Shown: positions 22,875-30,732 of the stretch, in pieces
Layout: every line of letters begins with the position of its first letter
Numbering within the stretch: the stretch's first letter is position 1
Assembly: GCA_017469335.1 (NCBI GenBank)
Contig: JAFUGP010000184.1
Coordinates: 1-38,873 of the forward strand
Reading direction: 5' to 3'
Source of the DNA: Succinivibrio sp.
Lineage (GTDB): Bacteria; Pseudomonadota; Gammaproteobacteria; Enterobacterales; Succinivibrionaceae
DNA length: 38,873 bases
Position numbers and translations under genes: made by a program
Notes under the pieces: model-generated
Told to the model about the DNA's origin: nothing
What the model saw: the letters and a program-made list of their open reading frames with translations, nothing else
Database searches by the model: none

Positions 22875-23906
22875 ATGACAGAGCAAAATTCCCCTCATAC
22901 TGCCCTCTTGGAGAGTGACGCTGACAGCGCCCCGCAAGAGCAGACCAATTATCTCAATGACAGGCTCTTTAAGCATAATTTCGGCACTCCCGAGCGCAGG
23001 GCCATTGCCATTGATTTTCTCAACAGCGTGCTCAAGGAAGACGGCTATGGCACCATTACCGAGCTTGATTATCGCAACTCGGAGCTGATACCCGAGCGGG
23101 ACTACCAGAAACTGCTCATCATCGATATCCTGTGCACCACCGACAGAGGAGAGCAGATTGATATTGAGGTGCAGGTGATCCTGCAGGATGACTTTGCCAA
23201 AAGGATTATGGCCTACTGGTCAAAGCTCTACATCGCCGAGGTTAAGAAGGCCCAATCCTACGAGCAGTGCAGGCGTACCATCATCGTATCCCTGCTTGCC
23301 GACAACTTAATGCCTCATACTGATTATCACTCCCGCATTCAGGCGGTCGACCGCAGGCATGACCAGGTATTTACGGACGTCTTTGATCTGCATATCCTGG
23401 AGATTGACAAGTTCATCCCCGATAAACCGGTGACACAGATGAGCGCCGTGGAGAAATGGCTGGCCGTATTTTCCCGCAAGGTTAACCAAAAGGTTAAAGA
23501 TGAAATCGCCAAAAGCGAAGGAGCGATCGCTATGATGATGCAGGAGTCTGAGCTGTTTTTACAGGACCAGGATAACTACACTGCCTATCTGTTTGCCGAG
23601 GAGGCAGAGAGAGTACGCCGCTCACATGAACGGGCTTGGGAGAAGCGCGGCATCGAGATAGGTGAAAAACGCGGCATCGAGATGGGTGAAAAACGCGGCA
23701 TCGAGATAGGCATCGAGATGGGTGAAAAACGCGGCATCGAAAAAAATAAAGATGAAACAGTGCTGAAATTGCATGAGATGAATATGAGCAGGGATTTTAT
23801 AGCCAAGGCCTGCGATTACAGTCTAAAGAAGGTAAACGAGATCATCGCCGATGCTCAGAAAAAATCAGTCTCCCAAAAACAGGGAACAAAGAAAAATTCA
23901 AAATAA
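22875..23906 (+). CDS. Rpn family recombination-promoting nuclease / PD-(D/E)XK transposase-like protein
   Basis: Rpn proteins are PD-(D/E)XK DNA endonucleases that raise RecA-independent recombination and have been linked to phage defence. The N-terminal nuclease domain is typical (DRLFKHNFGTPERRAIAIDF; KLLIIDILCTTDRGEQIDIEVQ, with the D and E-x-Q catalytic pattern). A coiled region with 8-residue EKRGIEIG repeats follows (residues about 256-289), then a C-terminal segment (LKLHEMNMSRDFIAKACDYSLKKVNEIIADAQK). AGGA lies before the ATG. An internal in-frame ATG at codon 220 has GAAGGAG 8 nt upstream and could yield a separate 124-residue C-terminal product. Confidence 0.88.
   Translation: MTEQNSPHTALLESDADSAPQEQTNYLNDRLFKHNFGTPERRAIAIDFLNSVLKEDGYGTITELDYRNSELIPERDYQKLLIIDILCTTDRGEQIDIEVQVILQDDFAKRIMAYWSKLYIAEVKKAQSYEQCRRTIIVSLLADNLMPHTDYHSRIQAVDRRHDQVFTDVFDLHILEIDKFIPDKPVTQMSAVEKWLAVFSRKVNQKVKDEIAKSEGAIAMMMQESELFLQDQDNYTAYLFAEEAERVRRSHERAWEKRGIEIGEKRGIEMGEKRGIEIGIEMGEKRGIEKNKDETVLKLHEMNMSRDFIAKACDYSLKKVNEIIADAQKKSVSQKQGTKKNSK
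23517..23534 (+). promoter_or_regulatory. Internal ribosome binding site and in-frame ATG inside the Rpn gene
   Basis: GAAGGAG, 8 nt, ATG in the frame of the Rpn gene (codon 220). The predicted product covers the repeats and C-terminus without the nuclease domain. This is the arrangement described for intragenic RpnS antitoxins; expression here is inferred. Confidence 0.5.
23640..23741 (+). repeat. 24-bp in-frame tandem repeats in the Rpn gene
   Basis: Three full 24-bp units and partial ones encode EKRGIE(I/M)G. Unit length keeps the frame, so copy-number change would lengthen or shorten the linker without breaking the gene. Confidence 0.85.
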
Positions 23907-24038
23907 AAAATAAGATAGTAAACTTATTGTATTATCAATAAAAATATATTATCAAAAGCAGAATTTGACTGCAACTAAGAAAATTAGGCTGAATCTGACG
24001 GATCTGAGGGCTCCGGAGACTCAGGAGCTACAAATACG

Positions 24039-24401
24039 ATGACACTGATATCTGAAGCTTTTAAACATAGCATTGATGAAGTTCTAGCCAACTGGGATGT
24101 CGAGGAGGCAGAGAGAGTCCGCCGCTCATATGAACGAGCTTGGGAGAAGCGTGTTCTAGAAAAGGGCTTTAAACAGGGCCTTGAACGGGGTTTTAAACAG
24201 GGCTTTGAACAGGGCTTTGAAAAAGGGCGTGAAGAAGAAAAAATCCGTGGAGTGCTTAAACTGCATGATATGAACATGAGCAAGGAGTTTATAGCAGAGT
24301 TTGCCGGTTACAGTCTAAAGAAGGTAGACGAGATCATCGCCGACGCTCAGAAAATAGCGACGGCGACAGCAAATGACGCTGCGCCTGATCAGGAGGGCTG
24401 A
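24039..24401 (+). CDS. Small Rpn C-terminal-like protein (free-standing)
   Basis: A 120-residue protein that matches only the C-terminal part of the preceding Rpn protein: EEAERVRRSYERAWEKR, a repeat region of another sequence (GFKQGLERGFKQGFEQG), and LKLHDMNMSKEFIAEFAGYSLKKVDEIIADAQK. The nuclease domain is absent. The first 20 residues are unrelated to the Rpn protein. AGGAG lies 12 nt before the ATG, a long spacing. It may be a decayed duplicate or a working RpnS-like inhibitor of the neighbour; intact frame and conserved C-terminus favour function. Confidence 0.6.
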   Translation: MTLISEAFKHSIDEVLANWDVEEAERVRRSYERAWEKRVLEKGFKQGLERGFKQGFEQGFEKGREEEKIRGVLKLHDMNMSKEFIAEFAGYSLKKVDEIIADAQKIATATANDAAPDQEG

Positions 24402-24664
24402 GGTGCATGTAGTCCGCCGGAGATCCCCTCCTGTACCGTAGCGCTTAGAAGATATTGTGGCGAGCATCAAAAAAGCAGCGGTGAGAGATAGCTGCTGTGA
24501 CACGGCAGGTGCCTGAGAATAAGCAGGCCCAGGTGAGTGTTGTGGGCCAGATCACGTTGAGGCCTCACATAATGGGGTGCAGTGCTTTTAGGAAGTTTCA
24601 GGGCGGGGGCGGAACTTGAGTGTTGCTGACCTTGACCTTAGGTAAAAATCAGAGGGAGTAGATC

Positions 24665-25444
24665 ATGAACAAAAAACTGCATGTCGCGGCGCTGTGCCTG
24701 GGTACGGCACTCGCTACGGTCAGTCTCAACGGCTGTGTGGCAGCATTGGTGGGCGCCGGAGCCGCCGGAGCTGCCGGCGGCGCCATGGTGGGCGCCGAGA
24801 GTCGTACGGTCGATCTCATTTACTATGATGAGAAAATAGAGTATCAGGCCAAGCGGGTGCTCAGCGATCACCGCGCCGAGTCCTCGGCCGACAACTGGTC
24901 GGTTACGGCGCTGGCCATCTGCGGGAATGTGCTGTTGGCCGGCGAGACCACCAATACCTCCTACCTCAAGTGGTGCGAGGATGAGATAAGAAAGATTGAG
25001 CATGTGCGCAATGTCTACAACTATGTGCAGCTCAAGGAGCCGGTAGGGGCTTCCGTCGTCGCCAGCGACACCCTCATCACCACCAAGGTCAAGAGCGCGC
25101 TGCTGTTCGGCAAACAGATCAGCTCCGGGCGCTTTAAGGTCTTTACCGAGGATTCCAATGTCTTTTTGATGGGTTACGTAACCCGCGATGAGGCGGCCCG
25201 TGCGGTCAACCAGACCAAGAAGGTTTCCGGGGTGAACCGTATCATTACCATCTTTGACTACATGGACGCGCTCAACGACAGTCCCACGGTAAGTCAGGTC
25301 CAGGGTGAGGTGACGGCTCAGACCCCCACGCCGGTGGTGAACAATTCCTCCTCGCTGGCCTCCGAGCTGCAGAGCACAGTGGACAACGGCGGTGCCGCCA
25401 TCATCGAGGACAGCTCCTCGCAGTTGCAGTCGGCCAGTTGGTAG
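24665..25444 (+). CDS. dolP: Outer-membrane BON-domain lipoprotein DolP (YraP)
   Basis: DolP is a two-BON-domain outer-membrane lipoprotein supporting envelope integrity and the BAM complex. The signal peptide ends in lipobox LNGC with Cys24; the next residue is Val, so outer-membrane sorting is expected. A Gly/Ala-rich stretch, BON1 (about 50-120; VTALAICGNVLLAGET) and BON2 (about 130-200; DTLITTKVKSALLF; FLMGYVTRDEAARAV) match E. coli DolP. A low-complexity tail of about 55 residues is extra (259 versus 191). GAGGGAG precedes the ATG. The downstream gene starts 4 nt after the stop. Confidence 0.88.
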   Translation: MNKKLHVAALCLGTALATVSLNGCVAALVGAGAAGAAGGAMVGAESRTVDLIYYDEKIEYQAKRVLSDHRAESSADNWSVTALAICGNVLLAGETTNTSYLKWCEDEIRKIEHVRNVYNYVQLKEPVGASVVASDTLITTKVKSALLFGKQISSGRFKVFTEDSNVFLMGYVTRDEAARAVNQTKKVSGVNRIITIFDYMDALNDSPTVSQVQGEVTAQTPTPVVNNSSSLASELQSTVDNGGAAIIEDSSSQLQSASW

Positions 25445-25448
25445 CAGC

Positions 25449-27131
25449 ATGCCGGGTTCCAACCAGCTTTATTTTGTCGATGTCTGCCTGCCCAACGAGG
25501 GTGAGCCGGATCAAGCGCTGGAGATAGTCATCCTGCGCTGGAGCGGCCTGTTGAAGTTTATGGGAGGCAACTACAGCGCCCGCAGCGGCCCCGGGGAGCG
25601 CAGCTCGCGCCCCGAGGTCTACGTGCATTCCTTTTTAAAGCCTCTGTATCCCAACCGCCTGCGCTGGGGCAGTGCCATGGAGATGGGCTTTACCCGCGAG
25701 CTGGTGGGGACTTTTGACAACATGCCGGTCATCGCTGACATGATTAATGTCGATTATCTCAAAGGAAGACGGGTGGTGTGCTTTGACGATTCCCAGGAGC
25801 CTCTGCGCTCCTTATGTCAAAGTGCCCAGACGGTGGAACGGGTGAGCGCCCTGTGGCAGGAGCTGATGGCTCAGGATGAGGAGGCACTCACCTGCACCAG
25901 ACTGCCGCAGATGCTCGAATACCTCAACTTGAAGTCGCTGCGTGAGGAGAAAAGCCCCCATTACACCCCGGTGATGATCAGGTGCTTTGCCCTGGCCGGA
26001 CTGTGGTATCTGCTCAGCGAGGCCAAATCCCATCCCAAGCACCGCCTCAAACGCGATGATCTGCACTTAAATCCGGTGTGGCCGCTGCAGGAGGAGGGAA
26101 CGCAGTGGTTTGAGGGGAAGCCTGCCTCGCTGCGGGAGCTGACACGTACCGACATTGAGAATTTTTTTTCGGGCAGTCTGTGCGACCGCCTGGACTGGTA
26201 CCGCATGAACATGTATGCCAACGACTGGGTGTTCAAGCGTCCTCAGGAGCAGCAAGACGGATTCTCGCGCCAGTTGGAAAAACAGAGTCTGGTGGCCGAT
26301 TACATTTTCAACCGGGCGCTGCCCTTCAAGATGCAGTTGTGGGTACTGGTCTATTACGCCGTCTACGGCCATAAGCTTGATTATGCCCGCACCATCGCCC
26401 TGGCAGGCGGCAATTTCGGGCATATCCCCAAGAACATCACCACCAATTTCAGCTCTTTTTTAGTCTCCCATTTGGGGGATTTCCTGCAGCCTACCCAGAA
26501 GCTGGACTTTCTGCGCTCGCTCATCAATCAGCTCTTGCACGAGCGTGCCCAGGGCAGCTTTGAGGAGCTTGATTTTGACCAGATGAGCAAAGCCCAGCGC
26601 GAGAGCGGCAACACCGGCTATTTCTTCAAGAGCGAGATGGTCTGTCACGGCCGGCTGCGCTGCTTTAAGGAGATAGTCAACTCCGATCATGAGGTGGTCT
26701 ACCGCAGCTATGAGATCACAGGTCACGGTCAGGAGCGGGTGGAGTGCATGCTCAAGGTGCGCGAGCTGTTCAAGGATTTCATCTTGGAGGCCCAAAACCC
26801 CTACAGCTCTTTTTGGACCGACAGTTTCGTGCACGGCTGGATCCGCTATACCTTAGGGGTGACCTGGCAGGAGTTAAGCCGTCCCCCGCGCATGTCCGAA
26901 GAGCCCCGGCTCATCGAGGCGCGCCGCGCACTCTCGGAGATCATCGACAAGGAAAGTTACACTTATGTCAGACAGCTGCACCAGCATCTGTCCGAGGATA
27001 TCGTGGCCATCAGCCGCAACCCAGAGCGGGAGTTTACGGATCGCTTCTGCTTTATGGGGATGTCGGTGCAGGTGACGGTAAGCGACGGTGAGCATGGCAA
27101 GCTCTTTGGCAAACTCTTCTCGCTCTCTTAA
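25449..27131 (+). CDS. Protein of unknown function (560 residues)
   Basis: I do not recognise the family with confidence. It is soluble, with no signal peptide or membrane helix. The first 120 residues loosely resemble a DnaQ/RNase H-like exonuclease fold (YFVDVCLPNEGEPDQALEIVI; a strand ending VCFDDSQEPL, as in FD-containing Exo II), but the usual Asp-x-Glu reads Asp-Val-Cys, so catalysis would be lost. The remaining 440 residues are rich in Trp, Tyr and Phe with no known motif. The start is tentative: the ATG 4 nt after dolP lacks a Shine-Dalgarno. Tight spacing suggests co-transcription with dolP. Confidence 0.6.
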   Translation: MPGSNQLYFVDVCLPNEGEPDQALEIVILRWSGLLKFMGGNYSARSGPGERSSRPEVYVHSFLKPLYPNRLRWGSAMEMGFTRELVGTFDNMPVIADMINVDYLKGRRVVCFDDSQEPLRSLCQSAQTVERVSALWQELMAQDEEALTCTRLPQMLEYLNLKSLREEKSPHYTPVMIRCFALAGLWYLLSEAKSHPKHRLKRDDLHLNPVWPLQEEGTQWFEGKPASLRELTRTDIENFFSGSLCDRLDWYRMNMYANDWVFKRPQEQQDGFSRQLEKQSLVADYIFNRALPFKMQLWVLVYYAVYGHKLDYARTIALAGGNFGHIPKNITTNFSSFLVSHLGDFLQPTQKLDFLRSLINQLLHERAQGSFEELDFDQMSKAQRESGNTGYFFKSEMVCHGRLRCFKEIVNSDHEVVYRSYEITGHGQERVECMLKVRELFKDFILEAQNPYSSFWTDSFVHGWIRYTLGVTWQELSRPPRMSEEPRLIEARRALSEIIDKESYTYVRQLHQHLSEDIVAISRNPEREFTDRFCFMGMSVQVTVSDGEHGKLFGKLFSLS

Positions 27132-27233
27132 GCTTGGGATGGCTGAGCCGTCATGATCCTTATGCCGGGCTCTCAAAGCTGAAGGTTTTCGCAAATAACA
27201 ACCAAAAAACAAATAAAAATCAAGGATAGTTAA

Positions 27234-28067
27234 ATGAAAATAAGCAAGTTGAAAACACTGCTGTCCAAGACAGCCTGCGTGATGCTTCTGGTGCTGATCC
27301 CCTCCTGGAGCCACAACGCCGCCGCGCAGAGCAAGGGCAGCGAGATTTTCGGCACCTATAACAACGGCTGTATCCGCGGGGCGGTGCCGCTTAACAGCGG
27401 TGAGCATTACCAGGTGCTTATCTACGGCGAAGGGCGCAATTACGGCCACCCCAGCCTCATCGATTTCGTGCATAAGCTGGTGCAGCGCAGCCACGCGCAG
27501 GGGCTGCCCGATCTGCTCATCAGCGATATGTCCAAGCATTACGGCGGGCCGTTTGGGGCGGGCTCGGCGCACGGCAGTCATAACATCGGTCTGGATGTGG
27601 ATGTGTCCTTTGACTTTGCCTCCCCGCGCAAGAGCGGTGTGGAGCTGCGAAATCCCAAGGATATCTTTATGGTGGACACCAAGCAGCGTCCTACGGTTTA
27701 TTTCACCCGCGAGCGGGCCGAACTCATCCGTCTGGCCACCCAGGACCCCCGGGTGGAGCGCATCTTCGTGGCACCGGGGATCAAGCGGGGCTTGTGCGAG
27801 TTATACCGCGACAGTGATCGCAGCTGGCTGCGCAAAGTAAGGCCCTGGTTTGGGCACCGGGCACATATGCATGTGCGTTTGCAGTGTCCGGCCGACTCCC
27901 CTTACTGCAAAAAACAGCTGCCGCCGCCAGCCGGGGATGGTTGCGGCGAGGAACTGGCCAGTTGGTTTAAACCGCCCAAGCCTGCCGCCGGCGGCAAAAA
28001 GACCGTCACCAAACCCAAGCCCAGGGTCCTGCCCGGGCAGTGCCGGGCGGTGCTGCAGGGGCGCTGA
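27234..28067 (+). CDS. mepA: Penicillin-insensitive murein DD-endopeptidase MepA
   Basis: MepA is a periplasmic LAS-type zinc peptidase that cuts D-Ala-mDAP cross-links in peptidoglycan. A signal peptide (about 1-32) is followed by the catalytic domain: HGSHNIGLDVDV with zinc ligands His113 and a downstream Asp, and HMHVR with His211, the same residue number as in E. coli. GHPSLIDFVHKL and GGPFGAGSAHGSH are typical. It has 277 residues (E. coli 274) with a Lys/Pro-rich tail and Cys-containing end. AAGGA precedes the ATG. Confidence 0.93.
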   Translation: MKISKLKTLLSKTACVMLLVLIPSWSHNAAAQSKGSEIFGTYNNGCIRGAVPLNSGEHYQVLIYGEGRNYGHPSLIDFVHKLVQRSHAQGLPDLLISDMSKHYGGPFGAGSAHGSHNIGLDVDVSFDFASPRKSGVELRNPKDIFMVDTKQRPTVYFTRERAELIRLATQDPRVERIFVAPGIKRGLCELYRDSDRSWLRKVRPWFGHRAHMHVRLQCPADSPYCKKQLPPPAGDGCGEELASWFKPPKPAAGGKKTVTKPKPRVLPGQCRAVLQGR

Positions 28068-28170
28068 GCAGAGGCCAAAAATAGCCGGAAATTCCAGGCT
28101 CAGCGGCGGGATGTACCCGGCTCTGTCCCCGCGAAGGGGTTCATAGGGTAAATTTTGAGGAGAACCAAAT

Positions 28171-29175
28171 ATGTTGAAAGCTGCGGTGGCCGGTGCCAGC
28201 GGCTATGCCGGGGCGGTGCTGTGCGGATTGCTGCGCCGTCATCCTGAGGTGGAACTGAGGTACTTGTTAGTCTCGGAGCGCAGCGAGGATAAAGAAAAAC
28301 CCTTAAGCACTCTCTACGGCAATCTCGCGGGAGTGGTTGATGACAGGCTCACGGCCTGGCGCGGGGCTGAGGATCTGCCCTCCGATACCGATCTTATCTT
28401 TTTGTGCACCGACCACAAGGTCAGCCATGACGTGGTGCCGGGGCTGCTTAAGCGGGGGGTGCGGGTATTTGATCTCTCCGGGGCCTTCAGGCTTCATGAT
28501 CCTCAGGTGTTTGAGCGCTACTACGGGTTTGCCCATGAGCATCCACAGCTGTTGCAGGAGGCGGTCTACGCGCTGGCAGAATTTTCTGAGCCAAAGTGCT
28601 TGCAACAGGCGCGGCTGCTCGCGCTGCCGGGCTGTTATCCCACCGCCTCGCAGCTGGCCTTAAAGCCGCTGCTGCAGGACTCTTTGCTCGACACCGACTT
28701 TATGCCGGTCATCAACGCCGTCTCCGGGGTGAGCGGCGCGGGGCGCAAAGCCAAACTAACGAGCAGTTTCTGCGAGGTAAGTCTCAACGCCTACGGGGTG
28801 TTTACTCACCGGCATCTGCCGGAGATCTGCGAGCATCTTAAGCAGGAGGTGATCTTCACCCCGCATCTGGGCAACTTCAAACGCGGCATTCTGGCCACCG
28901 TTACCGCCCGTTTAAAGGCCGGAGTGGGCAAGGGGGAGGTTACGGAGTGCTATCAGCGTGCCTATGCCGGCCGGCCGCTAGTCAGGCTCAAAGATACCAT
29001 GCCTAAGGTACAGGACGTGCAGGGGACTGCTTATTGCGATTTAGGCTGGGCCTGCGATCGGGGGCATATCGTGATCTGCTCGGCCATCGACAACCTCATG
29101 AAAGGAGCGGCGGCGCAGGCCGTGCAGATCATGAACCTGTGCTACGGCTTTCCAGAGGGCACGGCACTGCTCTGA
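28171..29175 (+). CDS. argC: N-acetyl-gamma-glutamyl-phosphate reductase
   Basis: ArgC reduces N-acetylglutamyl phosphate to the semialdehyde with NADPH, third step of arginine synthesis. The NADP-binding GASGYAGAVLCGLL is at the N-terminus and the active-site Cys155 sits in LPGCYPTASQ. The 334-residue length matches E. coli ArgC. GAGGAGA lies well placed before the ATG. The other arg genes start 1.5 kb downstream, after an opposite-strand Rpn-type gene. Confidence 0.95.
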   Translation: MLKAAVAGASGYAGAVLCGLLRRHPEVELRYLLVSERSEDKEKPLSTLYGNLAGVVDDRLTAWRGAEDLPSDTDLIFLCTDHKVSHDVVPGLLKRGVRVFDLSGAFRLHDPQVFERYYGFAHEHPQLLQEAVYALAEFSEPKCLQQARLLALPGCYPTASQLALKPLLQDSLLDTDFMPVINAVSGVSGAGRKAKLTSSFCEVSLNAYGVFTHRHLPEICEHLKQEVIFTPHLGNFKRGILATVTARLKAGVGKGEVTECYQRAYAGRPLVRLKDTMPKVQDVQGTAYCDLGWACDRGHIVICSAIDNLMKGAAAQAVQIMNLCYGFPEGTALL

Positions 29176-29332
29176 ACGGGCAGGGGATTTTTAAAACTGC
29201 ACTCTGAGAGGCACGCAGCTTTGCCGTTTTTAACGGCGGGCGACAGAAGATTAGGCGCAGCAGCTTTCCGGAGTGTTTTGTCTCAGAGCCTTGCGTGATG
29301 CTCTGACTCGTCACCGGTATTTAGGTCGCGGT

Positions 29333-30301
29333 TTAGCTGATGCCGTATTCGGCGTACAGCTTTTCTCTCTCCTGAGGATTTTCGGCTTTCTTCATAGCCT
29401 CAAGCACATTTTTGCCGGCCCGGGCAACGGCGTTAAACAATTTCAGCAACTTACTCTCGCCTTCACCTCGGCCTTCCACGCGGCCCTCTTCACGGCCTTC
29501 CACGCGGCCCTCTTCACGGCCTTCCACGCGGCCCTCTTCACGGCCTTCCTCGCGGCCTTCTTCAAATTTCCGGTTTAATTCATTGAGCATGATTTTTCTC
29601 CCATCTTTGTCACGAAACTGGCCAAGTTCAGGTATCCCGGCACCCATGGCCGTCAGTGCATTGATTAGTTCCAAAATGTTGGCCAATTCCATGCCGTTCT
29701 CAGGCTTATTATAAGTGCCAAGATTACGTTTTTGCCAAATAAAATCGGCCACCCAGAAAAACGAAGAGGTGAAAGTGTCTATGATCTCACGAGGCAGACT
29801 ACCTACGTCTATCATCTCCACCTTAATGTCGATAAAACCCTTTTTACCGTTCTCATCCAAGCCCAGTTGTTCTGAGAGCGTCAGATGTCCGGAAAAGCTC
29901 TTTTCGGCGTTGAGATACAGCACCAGCGCATAGATGGGCACGTAGTGCTCGAGCTGTGAGGCGTGCCCTTCTTTGGCGGCTCTGATCTGATGCAACTCCC
30001 AGCGGTAGCCAGCACCCAAGTAGCTGAGGATTTTCATCGGCAATTCTGAAAGACCTTTGGTGAGATTCTCCAGGGTGAGAATCATCAGCGGCCGCCGCTC
30101 GGGCTCCCACATCTTCACCACGTCTTCTTCCTGATCGAAGATATCTCCCAAGAAAGTAACCTCTCGCTTGGGATCTAGCTCGCGTAACCCTTCCGGGGTA
30201 ATGTGTCGTCCGTTTTTGAATAAAAGCACATTGTAAATGTCAGCAAAAACTTCGGGTATGCTGGTTATGATTTTTTGTGTCTTGTCTTTGTCATTCGCCA
30301 T
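29333..30301 (-). CDS. Rpn/YhgA-type PD-(D/E)XK transposase-like protein
   Basis: A 322-residue member of the large Rpn/transposase-31 group, from a different branch than the 22875 protein. The N-terminal half has the typical VFADIYNVLLFKNG, LRELDPKREVTFLGD and HYVPIYALVLYLNAEK with a following WxG-like segment; catalytic residues are less clear than in the first Rpn. The C-terminal linker consists of GREEGRVE repeats, then a helical tail ending EKLYAEYGIS. A GAGGT precedes the ATG and a good promoter lies upstream. It separates argC from argB on the opposite strand, which suggests acquisition into an older arg operon. Confidence 0.8.
   Translation of the reverse strand: MANDKDKTQKIITSIPEVFADIYNVLLFKNGRHITPEGLRELDPKREVTFLGDIFDQEEDVVKMWEPERRPLMILTLENLTKGLSELPMKILSYLGAGYRWELHQIRAAKEGHASQLEHYVPIYALVLYLNAEKSFSGHLTLSEQLGLDENGKKGFIDIKVEMIDVGSLPREIIDTFTSSFFWVADFIWQKRNLGTYNKPENGMELANILELINALTAMGAGIPELGQFRDKDGRKIMLNELNRKFEEGREEGREEGRVEGREEGRVEGREEGRVEGRGEGESKLLKLFNAVARAGKNVLEAMKKAENPQEREKLYAEYGIS
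29470..29565 (-). repeat. 24-bp tandem repeats in the second Rpn-type gene
   Basis: Three near-perfect 24-bp units at 29470, 29494 and 29518 and a diverged fourth encode (E/V)EGREEGR repeats. Like the first Rpn gene the period is 24 bp, although the sequence is unrelated. It is not a CRISPR: there are no spacers. Confidence 0.9.
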
Positions 30302-30323
30302 TCTAAATACCTCTGTATGTAGA

Positions 30324-30352
30324 AGTATAATACGATTATTATGACTTGTCGA
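30324..30352 (-). promoter_or_regulatory. Promoter of the second Rpn-type gene
   Basis: On the minus strand TCGACA, 17 nt, TATACT. Two direct copies of TCGACAA, 12 bp apart (30346-30352 and 30358-30364), cover the -35 and its upstream flank and could be an operator. Confidence 0.65.
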
Positions 30353-30364
30353 TTAGTTTGTCGA

Positions 30365-30732
30365 AATTAAAAAACATCGCCGTTTGCTGCTCTTCTTCCT
30401 GGATAACTGCATAGAGAGCGCCTTCATATGGCGTCATGAGAATTGCCATTCAAATAACCTAGAACTGCCGTTTTTAAATGAGATGAGCATATCCTCGTGT
30501 TCCTCTCCTGACGCTAACCCTGCAGCCGCAAATGGTCAGGATACGAGTCGGTTTCAGCCGTAACTGTGAGACAGGAAAATCCGAGCGTAGCAGCCGGTTC
30601 GGTCTGTGCTCAGCAATAGCTCCTGCTGGTCTTCAAGGCCTCAGTCGTGTCAAGAAATCAGCTTTGCCCTCATTTACTCTGTTCCCGTTTTTTGGGGGCA
30701 CCTGAATTACTTGGTCCTTAAGGCACTACAAT
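30365..30732. other. Intergenic region between the Rpn-type gene and argB
   Basis: No clear gene. A TACAAT just before 30733 could be a -10 for argB, but no good -35 is present, and it would place the transcript start beyond the first possible argB ATG. Confidence 0.35.

Noticed and set aside
29470-29565. Short regular repeats resembling a CRISPR array
   Set aside because: Units are directly abutting 24-mers without spacers and encode amino-acid repeats in an open frame.
30339-30449. 36-codon minus-strand open frame upstream of the second Rpn-type gene (starts MAILMTPYEGALY)
   Set aside because: Its 3' end runs through the proposed Rpn promoter, its ribosome site is weak, and I recognise no relative; it could be real but is not supported.
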